Shown here piece after piece: positions 14,418-24,735 of a stretch of 61,015 bases of DNA (the first letter of the stretch is position 1; each line of letters begins with the position of its first letter). The notes below the pieces were generated by a model. It did not search any database. It was given only the letters and a program-made list of their open reading frames with translations, and was not told the origin of the DNA. Origin of the DNA: a virus; the IMG/VR virus record IMGVR_UViG_3300023184_000131, positions 1 to 61,015 of that record; one strand, written 5' to 3'. A program made the position numbers and the translations under genes.

Positions 14418-14818
14418 CACTTTTAACGTTGGTAATATTATTAGCAATCTCAACCACTCTATTAGGGTGGTTTTGCTATAAATTGGTATTTAGATTAAAT
14501 TTTGTTTCTGATAACTTAATTGAACTATATGGAAGATTAGATGAATTTGATCAACATATAAATTTTATACACGAACTTGAAATGTATTATGGTGATGAGA
14601 CATTAAAAAATCTCATTCGTCATTCAAGAGATTTTCGTAATTATATGAAAAAGTATAAAGAAGTTATGGAATTATTAGAAGGCGAAGAGATTATTGAAGA
14701 GGATATAAATGACGAAGCAAATGACTCCGAAGATTCCGAAGACTCCGAACAAGATGAGGAGAGCAAAGAAAAATTCGCCTCAACAGCCGGAAAAGCTATA
14801 TTTTACCCAGGTTCATGA
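14414..14818 (+). CDS. Membrane-anchored acidic protein
   Basis: A 134-residue protein. One N-terminal membrane segment (about residues 2-25, LLTLVILLAISTTLLGWFCY) is followed by a helical charged middle (30-90) and an Asp/Ser/Glu-rich tail (EDSEDSEQDEES). Its last 110 bases overlap the late sigma factor gene in another frame, and the acidic tail lies wholly in the overlap. There is no recognised family. An i-spanin or membrane-anchored regulator is conceivable, but no lysis gene is next to it. Confidence 0.72.
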   Translation: MTLLTLVILLAISTTLLGWFCYKLVFRLNFVSDNLIELYGRLDEFDQHINFIHELEMYYGDETLKNLIRHSRDFRNYMKKYKEVMELLEGEEIIEEDINDEANDSEDSEDSEQDEESKEKFASTAGKAIFYPGS

Positions 14819-15461
14819 AGACGCCATAGTAACATATGCTCGTACAAAAGACGCGAAGCTAAGACAAGAATTATATAGAAAACTTATTGGACCAACGTTT
14901 AATGAGATGGTAAACAAAATAGTTTTTACCTATAAATTCAACAATCTTCCAAACATTGATGAGCTAAAAGAAGAATGTAAAATTTGGATCACTACAATTT
15001 TAGATAAATTTGATCCATCAAAAGGTTCAAAAGCGTTTTCTTATTTTAGCGTTATTACCAAAAATTGGTTTATTCACAAAGTCAAAAAAGTAAGCCGCCA
15101 GAATAAAAAAGAATTATTTCTTGATGATGCAGAAAATCAAAAAGAATTAGATTACGATAATCTAGTTGTGCACAACGAGACAGATGTCAAAAGAGAAAGT
15201 GAAGAATTCTGGAATCATCTTTGGGGAGAAATAGAAGGTTGGAAAAAACTTGATCTCAAAGTGAACGAGAGAAAAGTTCTTGATGCAGTCGTCATTCTAT
15301 TAAAAGAACCAGATTCAATTGAAATCTTTAATAAAAAAGCAATTTATTTATATGTGCGTGAGATAACAGATTTGAATACCAAACAAGTTGTAAACAATCT
15401 TAATAAGATTAGACAAAAATATAAAGAATTCAAAAAAACTTGGGATGATGGAGAAATTTAA
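14709..15461 (+). CDS. Late-transcription sigma factor (T4 gp55-like)
   Basis: A 250-residue protein resembling T4-type late sigma factors. The core region (about 60-125: 'INELKEE'-like helix, DKFDPSKGSKAFSYFSVITKNWF) matches sigma region 2, with the polymerase-binding and -10 recognition helices. It lacks a region 4, as gp55 does. It is longer than T4 gp55 (185 residues), with a basic, proline-containing N-terminal extension. Start at 14709 has AGAGG six bases upstream; an ATG at 14754 is in frame but lacks one. It lies directly upstream of the virion genes and probably redirects host polymerase to late promoters such as the CTATTTATA boxes noted here. Confidence 0.82.
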   Translation: MTKQMTPKIPKTPNKMRRAKKNSPQQPEKLYFTQVHEDAIVTYARTKDAKLRQELYRKLIGPTFNEMVNKIVFTYKFNNLPNIDELKEECKIWITTILDKFDPSKGSKAFSYFSVITKNWFIHKVKKVSRQNKKELFLDDAENQKELDYDNLVVHNETDVKRESEEFWNHLWGEIEGWKKLDLKVNERKVLDAVVILLKEPDSIEIFNKKAIYLYVREITDLNTKQVVNNLNKIRQKYKEFKKTWDDGEI

Positions 15462-15480
15462 TTAGATTGTAATTATTAGT

Positions 15481-15768
15481 ATGAAATCTAGAGATAACTT
15501 AATACAACAAGCTATAGAAAATATAAATAAAGATCGCGAAGCTGCAAAAGAATTGTTAGAAGATGTTTCTCAGTATATCGGCCAGCAGCAAGACCGATAT
15601 GCTACAACCGGTATGGTAGCAGCTAAATATCTAGAAACACTTCAACGTTCTAATGAACAACTTGTCAAATTAATTGGTTTGATGAAAAAAACAGATGAAG
15701 ACAAGTATGGCGATCTAAACAAAGAAGATAAAGAAAATCTTTACAATGAAATAGAGGAGACAGAATGA
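15481..15768 (+). CDS. Small helical hypothetical protein
   Basis: A 95-residue, almost wholly helical, charged protein beginning MKSRDNLIQQAIENINKDR. Heptad-like leucines in the centre (KYLETLQRSNEQLVKLIGLM) suggest a coiled coil or helical bundle. Small proteins of this type near late sigma factors and structural genes can be small-terminase-like or assembly proteins, but no HTH or other motif supports this. It ends one base before the ATG of the next gene, so the two are coupled. Confidence 0.7.
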   Translation: MKSRDNLIQQAIENINKDREAAKELLEDVSQYIGQQQDRYATTGMVAAKYLETLQRSNEQLVKLIGLMKKTDEDKYGDLNKEDKENLYNEIEETE

Positions 15769-15769
15769 A

Positions 15770-17293
15770 ATGTCCGAAATCATCAGAAATCCAGCAGGAA
15801 GACAACATAATTCTGTTCTACCAGCTTCTCCAGCATACCCAGCAACGCTAAATAGAAACCCTACTCCTGGGCTTCAAAGTTTAAATGAAGTAATAAAATT
15901 ACTATCACAAAATCCAACTTCAAGAATTGTTGAAAATGCCACAGTTCTTGAACTCACTCCTTTTGTTGGAGACCTAAAAACAAAATATACTCTCCCTCAC
16001 TTGAATATGAAAGCTGGAGCTGGAGGGATTTTAGAAGATTTTTTGTTGAAGATAAGAGACCCAATACACGATGAAGGATGCAGAAGAAACCCAGAAGAAT
16101 TATTGTTTGAATTAAAAAAATTAGATAAAAATTCTTCTTCTCATTTCCTACCTAAAAATAACAACAATCCTGACCAGAATAATATTCTCAAACAATATTA
16201 TCAATCTGTTTCTATGCATAATACTTTTGCACCAAAATATTCTTCTGGTATGGCTGCTCAAGCTCCTTCTCCTGGCATGAAAGTAAGAATTTATTATTTT
16301 CAAGAACCATATATTTCTTCTGGACATAAAATAGCTGGATTATATGAAAAAATGTATGATGATGACATATTTCAAGATAGTCTGAAAGAGTTAAAAGATT
16401 TTTTAGAAAAATATAGACAAAGATTCCTTGATACACTTCAAACAATAGCGGAGACAATTAGTGCTAATTTACCTGCGATTGCTCCACCATATCCTACTGG
16501 CGACTCTGTACCGCCTAGCACAGATGAATCTGTGGCAATAAACAAAGGCGTAATCCGGCAGATCATTCTCGCGAAAAGTGAAACGCAGAAATATGATTAT
16601 TTTTCAACTTTTATTCCTGAAAATGGCGGTTCTTTTAGATCAGGTTTAACTGAAAAAAATATTGTCGGATTTCGAGTTTCTACAGAAACAAAAGCGAATT
16701 CTGGCAAGGGCGTGTATGATGATTTGTTCTTTTTGGTTTGGAAAGATTCTAAGGGCAACAAAAGAGTAAATGAATATTTGGGAAATACCGAACCAATATC
16801 TTATTATCTTGATCCAAATGTTACAAAGGGCGGCCCTCTTGAAAACCTTAAACAGTTATCACGCATACGTCCGGGTTTTATGATTTATCAAACAGTGTAT
16901 TCGCCAGGTGGAAAATTTGGCGATAGATATTTAAGAATGAAATTACAAACAAAAGTTGAAACTGATATTGACGGAAATGGACTTTTTGATGATGGCGTAA
17001 TTAAAGACGGCGGATTATCAATGCTATTTCATCCTGGCGGAAAAACTACACCATTTAGCGCAGGCTGTCAAACTATGCCTCCTGCGACATTTAAACGATT
17101 TTTAAACGATGTTTATAGCGACGGCGACCCCGTAGAACTCGGATATACTCTGGTTGATGAATCTAAAATTCCAATCCCTAAGTTAGACTCAGAAACATCC
17201 AGAGTAGAAGAACAGCAACAGAACCCAGAAGAAACTTCTTTTGAACAATCTTTGGAGCAAACTTCTTTTGAACAATCTCAAACACAATCTTGA
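15770..17293 (+). CDS. Virion protein with possible peptidoglycan-active domain
   Basis: A 507-residue protein. The N-terminal part is Pro/Asn-rich with KAGAGGILEDFLLKIRDP and a PGMKVRIYYFQ strand. The C-terminal domain (about 270-455) has H421-PGGK and then S430-AGC433-QT. The H...SxGC pattern resembles the active site of YkuD/L,D-transpeptidase-like cysteine enzymes, and similar sites occur in phage tail proteins. The last 30 residues are a Gln/Glu tail with a repeated SFEQS. Placed at the head of the baseplate genes, it may be a tail-tip cell-wall enzyme replacing gp5 lysozyme. The enzyme role is inferred; a purely structural hub is the alternative. Confidence 0.6.
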   Translation: MSEIIRNPAGRQHNSVLPASPAYPATLNRNPTPGLQSLNEVIKLLSQNPTSRIVENATVLELTPFVGDLKTKYTLPHLNMKAGAGGILEDFLLKIRDPIHDEGCRRNPEELLFELKKLDKNSSSHFLPKNNNNPDQNNILKQYYQSVSMHNTFAPKYSSGMAAQAPSPGMKVRIYYFQEPYISSGHKIAGLYEKMYDDDIFQDSLKELKDFLEKYRQRFLDTLQTIAETISANLPAIAPPYPTGDSVPPSTDESVAINKGVIRQIILAKSETQKYDYFSTFIPENGGSFRSGLTEKNIVGFRVSTETKANSGKGVYDDLFFLVWKDSKGNKRVNEYLGNTEPISYYLDPNVTKGGPLENLKQLSRIRPGFMIYQTVYSPGGKFGDRYLRMKLQTKVETDIDGNGLFDDGVIKDGGLSMLFHPGGKTTPFSAGCQTMPPATFKRFLNDVYSDGDPVELGYTLVDESKIPIPKLDSETSRVEEQQQNPEETSFEQSLEQTSFEQSQTQS

Positions 17294-17325
17294 TAGAAAT
17301 AGTAATTAAATTAAAAAGGTAATGT

Positions 17326-18246
17326 ATGCCAAAATCAGAAATTCAATTAGAGATAGAAAATAAAAGTAAATTACAGCCTGCGTTATATGTAAATGTCAAG
17401 AAACCAGCAGATTACGATAATACTTCAAATGAAAATGTAATAACTTCCGATCTTAATACTCATATAATATTGGGTGGTAAGGTACAAAATAATCCTGATA
17501 TAGCAAAAGCGGCTTATAATTCAACCATCACACTTGTATCTGGAATGGCTACAGCTATAAAAAACAATCCTCCGAAGTTAGGTGAGGCTGGCAAATTGAT
17601 ATTGAGTCCACAATATTATTATGACTCAGCTGTCATTCAGATTTGCGAGCAAACAAACGTTGATTCTAATTTTGGTGCAAAGATAAAAGACAACAATACA
17701 ACTAATTGTTCTGCAATTGCTTTAAAGGCTGATGAAATTAGATTATTTTCTCGTGGCACAGTTAAAATAATAAGCGGAATGGATCAAAGAGATACACCGC
17801 TGCCACCGAATACAAACACTCCACCACCATCACATCCGAAGAGAGATTATAGTGGAATACATTTGATAGGCAACAACACTGCTGAAGTAGTTGATGAATT
17901 ACATCCTCTTGTTCTTGGAAGAAATTTAGAAGAATTTTTAAACAAAATTTTAAATGAAATAACTAATATATACAGCGTTATTCAACAGTTTTCTGATAAG
18001 CAAACCTCAATAAACGACGCGGTAAGAGAACACACTCATTTATCTGATTTCACTGCCAAGGAACTTTTGCGCGGCACAGACCCACTACTGGTGGGAAATA
18101 TGATGCTAAATAATAGTGATATAAAACAATTATTAAATATTAATAATTCAACTTTAAGAATTCCAAACGTGGAAAATTTAAGAAAAACCTACTTAGTAAA
18201 GAATGAGAATGCTTACATAAATAGCCCACACAATAAGACAAACTGA
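17326..18246 (+). CDS. Putative baseplate hub or spike-associated protein
   Basis: A 306-residue protein. The middle has 'CSAIALKADEIRLFSRGTVKIISG' (about 127-150), a repetitive beta pattern seen in phage baseplate and spike proteins, where such strands build a trimeric beta-prism. Before it is a conserved-looking SPQYYYDSAVIQI block. The C-terminal third is helical ('NLEEFLNKILNEI') and ends in an Asn-rich tail. AAGG precedes the ATG at 17326. It lies between the putative cell-wall enzyme and the giant 2154-residue protein, 2 bases ahead of the latter. Assignment rests on pattern and position. Confidence 0.6.
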   Translation: MPKSEIQLEIENKSKLQPALYVNVKKPADYDNTSNENVITSDLNTHIILGGKVQNNPDIAKAAYNSTITLVSGMATAIKNNPPKLGEAGKLILSPQYYYDSAVIQICEQTNVDSNFGAKIKDNNTTNCSAIALKADEIRLFSRGTVKIISGMDQRDTPLPPNTNTPPPSHPKRDYSGIHLIGNNTAEVVDELHPLVLGRNLEEFLNKILNEITNIYSVIQQFSDKQTSINDAVREHTHLSDFTAKELLRGTDPLLVGNMMLNNSDIKQLLNINNSTLRIPNVENLRKTYLVKNENAYINSPHNKTN

Positions 18247-18247
18247 T

Positions 18248-21200
18248 ATGAGAAATCCAGAACAAAAAAACATACTTGCGACGAGTTTTAGCGTTGATTT
18301 ATCTACTGTAGACAAAAAAGTAGATAAATTAGTTAAATATTTAAAAAATTGCGATATAGATTTAAAAGATCTTGGTAGAGATTTTTTAAACTTTGACCCC
18401 ACTTACAAAACAATCATAAATTCATTAGACAAGAGAAAGTATAAAGAAAGTTTATCAACTCTTGTAAGTAATATATATTTAAAAAGATTTCAAGAAACAA
18501 AATCTAAATTAATAAGTCAAAGGATGATGTCTTATCAAGACCTTCCTTTTCCTGAACCAATGGATGATTTCGGCTCAAGATTTGATGCCTTTGCAGCAAC
18601 CAATACAGACCCAAATAATACTATTTTATCTTTGCTTGGAGTGAAACCATATAAAGATTTAAAGGTTGATATTTTTGAAGAAATAGAAATAAAAACATAT
18701 TTGGATAATGTTGCAAGTGCATCTTACGATTATAATAATTTAAATTTTTTATTAACAAAATTAGACTCTATAACAAATTCACAAATAAGCTCAGATTCTT
18801 CATTTTTCGGAAGTTCTGAAGTATCATCTATAAATTATTCAAAAGAAATAAGAGAAAAAATATTATTTGTTAAAAGCTCTATTTCATCCTCCAATCCAGA
18901 AGAACAAAATATAATATATAATTTACTTGAAAAAATTCCCATTCTAAGAACAGCTGACAATCTCACTGATCAATATATAAACAGCAACGCAACAGACAAA
19001 ATATTTCCTGCAGGTGCAGAAATAGATGTTTTCCGCTATTACTCTAGAGAAGATATAGCTAACGTTGTTGGAGAAAAATTATTTATTGATCAAACAGAAA
19101 GCAACGATGTTGAATATGAACCAAAAATAATAGAAAAAGCAAGAATAAGATTGGTTGATTTTTTAATCAGAACTGAAATTAAAAAATCATTGCAAGAGAA
19201 GTTATGTTCTTTTGAATTTTTAAAAGATTTTCGTTCAAAATATGATTATTATAACTTTGTTGAACAAAAACTTTTTTCTTCTTCTGAATCTAAAAATGTA
19301 AAAAAAGAAAATTTATTTTTTAGAATAACATTTTTGAGACAAACCGAAGAAGTTATTCTTGAACAAAAACAAGAGCTTACTTCAAATTTAAACGTTGAAT
19401 TTGTTAATAAACAATTTTTAAAATTTGAAAGTCCATTTGGCTCTATTGATAGAAGCAATAAATTTGTTGCCATAATTGGCGGTTCAGATTTAATACAAGA
19501 TAAATCATCTTTTCATTTTTTTAATCCAACTATATTAACAATTCTATCTGATATAAATTACATAGATTCAAATATTTTTGATATTGATCCATTTTATTGC
19601 CCAACTCCACAATCATTAGACGAAAAAACAATAATTGAAAGAGAGAAATACCAAAATGATCAAGTCATACAGGATGCATCCCCGTTATCAAAGAATAAAA
19701 ACCTTGTAGAATCAAATGCACAAGCGTTTAATTATATTAATTTTCCAAGTTTATATTTTATACCAAATAATTTTCCGGACGCTATTTCTTTCTATAAATC
19801 AATAGAAATAAAATTAAGTCGCAATATGACAGAGAACCTGATACTAGAAAATAGTAAATATTACTATGAGTCTAGTTCAGACACACCATCCGCAGCACTA
19901 ATAAGAGATCCAAATTCTAATAAAATGTTCAAAGAAGCATTGCTGAATAATGGATTTTACGGTCTTTATGAGGCTAGAAAAGATTCATTTTCCGATCCAA
20001 CCTCTATCCAGAAAATTATAGATAAACTCGGCGGTATAAGTGTTCAACAAGGTATTGAAAGTTTAAGTCAAGTACAAGATGTTATCTTTGCTAGAACAAA
20101 TTTATCTTGTTTATTAAAAGAGTTTCAAACATGTTTTCTCCCAAAAGTTGCAAATTGTAGAGATATCCTTAGAGGATTCAGATTTTCAGAATTAGAAAAT
20201 ATATTCAATAAAGCATTTCCTGAAAGTCTTTATGTGGAATTATATAAAGATATTAATCAATTTAAAATTGATAACTTAAAAGACGAAAGAGAAAAAAAAC
20301 TTCTTGAGGAAATCAGAGATTTAGAAAGAGCAATTCAAAATAATGAAAGAAAAAGAATTGTTTTTAGCCAACTAGACAAAAGAAAAGACCCAGGCGAAGC
20401 ATTAGATTTCGCAGATGATAGGGTTCTTAATACCGGAGATGATATTAATTCTACGTTGCAGGAAGCGTATGAATCAAAATTAAAACAATATAAAGATTTA
20501 AAATTAAATCAACAATCTTCTTCGTTAACCGATTTGGATAAAATAAGAGCACGAAAAGATATGCAGCTAGAAGAACTAAAAATGATTGATGATTTTTTAG
20601 ATTTGCTAGAAGTAAACTATGGAATAAATACAGATATTTTATGCAACATAGTAGATTTGTTCAATATTAGTCCTATGCTATTTTCAATACAGCTGCCACA
20701 ATTACCAGAAATTGATATATTTTTAGATTTAAAAATTAGTTTAGATCTAGCAATAGTTCAAATTATTTTTGACAGTATTGTTGCTTTTATAATAAAAATA
20801 TTACAAGAATTGTTAACTTGTGGTGGCATAAAAAACTTAATAGCTGCAGCTTTAACCGGTGAAGCAAACGGTAGTGTCACAGGTACTTCTCTTGCAGCAT
20901 TGAATCAATTAGCAAGAGGTAATTTTGTATTAGATGATTTCATTAGCAGTAATCCGCAAATAGATCCTGTTGCCTATACAAAATCATTTGTAAATATTGC
21001 TAAAACATTAAATCCTCCGATTGCAATAGAGCAAAACTCACAACTTCAAATCAACGTAGATTTGGGAGCAGCAGGAAGTGCAAGTTCGTTATCAAAATCA
21101 AAAACTTTACAAGTTTTAAATACAGCAAGAAGCTCTGCTACCACTGAAGTTGAGATACAACAATCTCTTACAGGATTAGTCGCAGAATTATCGAGAATAA

Positions 21201-24200
21201 TGTCTGCTGATGCTTTTATGAGATTGTTTTATAGCCCTATGGATAAAGATCTGCAACAAGTAGAACAATATATAATAAACAATAGAAGTGAATTATCTTA
21301 TTTATTAACACCGGGGACTTTATATGGAATTTTTACTTATTTGGGAAATACAACAGGACTAGATGCAGTTAGACAAGAATTAGTAGCTATGTCAAGTTTT
21401 TATACTTCAAACTCTTTAAACACTAGAAATGTGGTTTGTCTTGATCCTGTTTCTCCTACTTTAGATACAGACAGAGATATAAGCGATGAGCCACAGAACA
21501 TCTCTGAAGTTGTACCATCACCGGATGATTTATATAGAAATTTATTACAAGATTTACTTAGTTCATCACCGCAAACACTAAAAAATAAAATAGAAGATTC
21601 CATATTTAAGCCTCTGCTTATAGGCAAATTACCAAATGGTAAAAGAATTCAAGCAGTTGAAAAAGCAAAATCAGATATTATAAATTATAATTTAAAAAAT
21701 ATTTCTAGCAAATTTAAAGCTGGTTGTAATGATTTTTATTCAAATTTAATGGTTAAAAAGCCATTCAAAAGAGAAGTTCCAAAACTCATATCAGGATCAG
21801 GAGGCAATTTTGAAAATTCTGAATATAAAGACTTGGTTAACAAAGGTGGTTACCAGGATAAACCTAAAGATCCATTAGAAATTGAAGAAACAAAATTTGT
21901 ATATGGTGCTTTGTTTACGGATAGTTTTTACGGTTCTTCAAAAAGCCTATCTATCGATAGCACGCCGCAACAATTAAAAATAACTTTAACAGGTTCAAAA
22001 GGCTTTTCAAGTACAAGAGAAAAAGAAATGAACATGTCTTTAAGTGGCAGCAGTTGGAAAATCCAAAATATTATAACGAATAATATAAATAATATAACTG
22101 TTTATCAGGGAAATTCTAAGGCACAAGAAGAAGTTAAATTTAATTTTAAAATTAACGATCAAAATATAGACACAAATTCTGCACATGAAGGTGTTTTAGA
22201 CTTAAGACAAGAATTCAATAATGCATTATCAAGATCAGTATATTCGAATCTAGACTTCACTAATTCTAACTTAATCAGCTTTTCTTATTTCAATAAAAAG
22301 CTTAAACAATATTCTTCTAAATCCTATGATCAATTTTTATCACTTATTTATGAAAAAATAACTAAAGCAATATCACAAGATGGCTTACTGAAGCCAATAA
22401 ATCTAGATTCTCTGCAAAAAGAAAAATATATCACAGGAATAAAAGGAGGATTAGACACGATATTTCCAGGATTGTCTCTAGCCATGCAAGGTAATTCTTT
22501 ACCAGCTATGGTTAGTCCAAATATTGATACTCCTTTAAAATATATTAATTTTTGCCCTAAACCAACAAAACAGCAGAAAGATTTAAAAGTAGATCCAGGA
22601 CTATTTGGAACTGCAGAATTAAAGCAATTTATATCCGAGATAATGGAAGAAAGATCAAATGAATTAACCAACTTAAGTGATTTACAAGAAATACTTAAAG
22701 ATAAAGATAATTTATTAAACTTTTCTTTGATAGATGGTCTGTATCTATCTCTTATAAGAACTGCGTGCACGGAAATGTCATTTAGAGCATTGTTTCCTTT
22801 AAGAGTGTTTAATTATAATAAAAAAATAATTGACGATTTGTTATTACCAACTTATATAGCAGAAATGGTATATAAAGAGATAGCTTATGTATCTAATTTA
22901 CTAAACAAAGCAAGTCTTATTGAATTAACTCAAAAACATGTAAGTTATATACATGATTTTATGTTTTCTAAAGAATTAGAAAAACCAGAAAACATAAAGC
23001 TCTTTAGAAAAATAAAAGAACTTAAAAGACAAATTTTATCTCTTGAAGAAGATAGAAGTATCATTAATTCTTATTTAGGAAAATTATATACAGAAAATTT
23101 AATTAATTCTAATCAAGAATATAAGAAAAAAATTGAAAATTATATTGCATGTTTGAATTCTGAAATAAAAAATAAATATAATGAAATTTTATTATTACAA
23201 ACAAGAAATATTGCATATAACGAACTTATAATAATATTTGATAAATTATCTTATATAACTTCAACAAATGAAAAAGTCAAAGAAAACTTAACTAATGAAT
23301 GTGCTGATATAGATCAGAATTCACAAGAAAAAGACTTTTTATCAATATTAATACCAGAACTTTTAATGAAATCTGATTTAAAAGAAATAACTACTGATAA
23401 TGTTTCAACAGAAGAATTTATAAAACAACAGGAAAATAAATATGTTGCTGGTCCAAATCTGCTAATAGAGCATTACATAAACGTTCCTGATGTTAAAGAA
23501 GAGTTTGAAGATATTCATCTTAGACAATATGAATTAAATTGTTATGGTGCACAGACTTTTAATCAATTTTCTAAATTATTAAAAGACATTCCAAGCAACA
23601 CTTCATTAAATTCTTATTTTTCACAAGAAATTACATACGAAATGAGAGTGGTATATATACCAGACACAGAATTAAAAGAAGAAACATCAATAAATTTTAA
23701 TCCTGGTTTAAATGTAACACAATATAAATATCCAATAACTGAAAATCTGGGTGTTCTAGACTCTGCGAATAAAAATAAATTCTGGCTAGATGGCTTGTTA
23801 TTTGATACTATTAATAGTTTGTCTGAAAAAACTTATGTCATTCCGTTCATGGGACCACAATCCAATAAAGATGGCAAAAGAAAATTTGGTGTTATTAATG
23901 CTTTCCCGATTATAAAAGAAACACAAAACATTAGAGAAAGAGGAATAATTACTGTTTCTCATATGAAGCAGTTAATACCAATATTACAAAAAGGCGAATC
24001 AAATCCACTAACTAACTTATTGAAAACAAAGATTTCTTGCAATAAAGAATTAAAAGAATTTTATTCAATACTTACAAACGATAATTTACTTACCAATTTG
24101 ACAATATTGTCAAGCACACAAATTTTATCAGATGACAAAATTGTAGCTCCGTTTAGGAGCGTTAGAAAAGAAATAATAAATAACATTTTTGCAAAGATGC

Positions 24201-24712
24201 TGTCAATCTATAACAAAGATGATTTGGATGATTTCTTTGAAAAAATGTCATCTATTGAGGCTTTCAAAGATTTTAATTCTTCTGCAATACCAAAAATATT
24301 ATTAAAAGCATCCATATATGTTTTACAATACTATTGTCAGATGACTGACCCAAATATAAGTTTAGCACTTATTATAAGAGAAGCTGTCAAGTTATCGTTA
24401 GCTGCGGCATCTCAATTACCAAATCCTTTTGGTGGTCCAACAGTGCCGGCTGAGTTGCCATTGGCATTAAGCCCGCTGGCAATATACTCAATGGCACAAT
24501 TACCAATAACAGTTTTTGGAGTTGCGCCTGCAGGTATAGGCGTTGGACCGCCATTAACTATACCTGGTATGGTTTTATTGGGTGCTGAATTGTTGCTTTT
24601 ATCTTTAGAGTTTTCTGATAATTTAGATTTAAATATAGAAAATGATAAAATAAAAGAAGAATTAAGAAAATATTGTTTTGACTTATCTGGTTATAAAAAA
24701 TACGGTATGTGA
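18248..24712 (+). CDS. Giant virion protein (2154 residues), unknown function
   Basis: A single frame of 2154 residues. It is Ser/Asn/Lys-rich with many short helices. Visible segments are: a long charged coiled coil (about 675-790, KDEREKKLLEEIRDLERAI); a hydrophobic helical stretch (about 817-870, LAIVQIIFDSIVAFIIKIL) that could insert in a membrane; a second coil (about 1590-1660); and a C-terminal hydrophobic, Pro/Gly-rich region (about 2030-2120, PLALSPLAIYSMAQLPI). It lacks the long regular helix expected of a tape-measure protein, though one cannot exclude that role. It lies directly upstream of gp25 and gp6 genes, so a baseplate or tail-lumen component is most likely. No family recognised. 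Confidence 0.8.
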   Translation: MRNPEQKNILATSFSVDLSTVDKKVDKLVKYLKNCDIDLKDLGRDFLNFDPTYKTIINSLDKRKYKESLSTLVSNIYLKRFQETKSKLISQRMMSYQDLPFPEPMDDFGSRFDAFAATNTDPNNTILSLLGVKPYKDLKVDIFEEIEIKTYLDNVASASYDYNNLNFLLTKLDSITNSQISSDSSFFGSSEVSSINYSKEIREKILFVKSSISSSNPEEQNIIYNLLEKIPILRTADNLTDQYINSNATDKIFPAGAEIDVFRYYSREDIANVVGEKLFIDQTESNDVEYEPKIIEKARIRLVDFLIRTEIKKSLQEKLCSFEFLKDFRSKYDYYNFVEQKLFSSSESKNVKKENLFFRITFLRQTEEVILEQKQELTSNLNVEFVNKQFLKFESPFGSIDRSNKFVAIIGGSDLIQDKSSFHFFNPTILTILSDINYIDSNIFDIDPFYCPTPQSLDEKTIIEREKYQNDQVIQDASPLSKNKNLVESNAQAFNYINFPSLYFIPNNFPDAISFYKSIEIKLSRNMTENLILENSKYYYESSSDTPSAALIRDPNSNKMFKEALLNNGFYGLYEARKDSFSDPTSIQKIIDKLGGISVQQGIESLSQVQDVIFARTNLSCLLKEFQTCFLPKVANCRDILRGFRFSELENIFNKAFPESLYVELYKDINQFKIDNLKDEREKKLLEEIRDLERAIQNNERKRIVFSQLDKRKDPGEALDFADDRVLNTGDDINSTLQEAYESKLKQYKDLKLNQQSSSLTDLDKIRARKDMQLEELKMIDDFLDLLEVNYGINTDILCNIVDLFNISPMLFSIQLPQLPEIDIFLDLKISLDLAIVQIIFDSIVAFIIKILQELLTCGGIKNLIAAALTGEANGSVTGTSLAALNQLARGNFVLDDFISSNPQIDPVAYTKSFVNIAKTLNPPIAIEQNSQLQINVDLGAAGSASSLSKSKTLQVLNTARSSATTEVEIQQSLTGLVAELSRIMSADAFMRLFYSPMDKDLQQVEQYIINNRSELSYLLTPGTLYGIFTYLGNTTGLDAVRQELVAMSSFYTSNSLNTRNVVCLDPVSPTLDTDRDISDEPQNISEVVPSPDDLYRNLLQDLLSSSPQTLKNKIEDSIFKPLLIGKLPNGKRIQAVEKAKSDIINYNLKNISSKFKAGCNDFYSNLMVKKPFKREVPKLISGSGGNFENSEYKDLVNKGGYQDKPKDPLEIEETKFVYGALFTDSFYGSSKSLSIDSTPQQLKITLTGSKGFSSTREKEMNMSLSGSSWKIQNIITNNINNITVYQGNSKAQEEVKFNFKINDQNIDTNSAHEGVLDLRQEFNNALSRSVYSNLDFTNSNLISFSYFNKKLKQYSSKSYDQFLSLIYEKITKAISQDGLLKPINLDSLQKEKYITGIKGGLDTIFPGLSLAMQGNSLPAMVSPNIDTPLKYINFCPKPTKQQKDLKVDPGLFGTAELKQFISEIMEERSNELTNLSDLQEILKDKDNLLNFSLIDGLYLSLIRTACTEMSFRALFPLRVFNYNKKIIDDLLLPTYIAEMVYKEIAYVSNLLNKASLIELTQKHVSYIHDFMFSKELEKPENIKLFRKIKELKRQILSLEEDRSIINSYLGKLYTENLINSNQEYKKKIENYIACLNSEIKNKYNEILLLQTRNIAYNELIIIFDKLSYITSTNEKVKENLTNECADIDQNSQEKDFLSILIPELLMKSDLKEITTDNVSTEEFIKQQENKYVAGPNLLIEHYINVPDVKEEFEDIHLRQYELNCYGAQTFNQFSKLLKDIPSNTSLNSYFSQEITYEMRVVYIPDTELKEETSINFNPGLNVTQYKYPITENLGVLDSANKNKFWLDGLLFDTINSLSEKTYVIPFMGPQSNKDGKRKFGVINAFPIIKETQNIRERGIITVSHMKQLIPILQKGESNPLTNLLKTKISCNKELKEFYSILTNDNLLTNLTILSSTQILSDDKIVAPFRSVRKEIINNIFAKMLSIYNKDDLDDFFEKMSSIEAFKDFNSSAIPKILLKASIYVLQYYCQMTDPNISLALIIREAVKLSLAAASQLPNPFGGPTVPAELPLALSPLAIYSMAQLPITVFGVAPAGIGVGPPLTIPGMVLLGAELLLLSLEFSDNLDLNIENDKIKEELRKYCFDLSGYKKYGM

Positions 24713-24735
24713 TAATTATTGTAGGAAAATAATAT

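Noticed and set aside
18248-24712. The 2154-residue protein as the tape-measure protein
   Set aside because: It lacks long continuous helices; the coiled coils are short and its place before gp25 fits other baseplate or lumen roles. Left unassigned.
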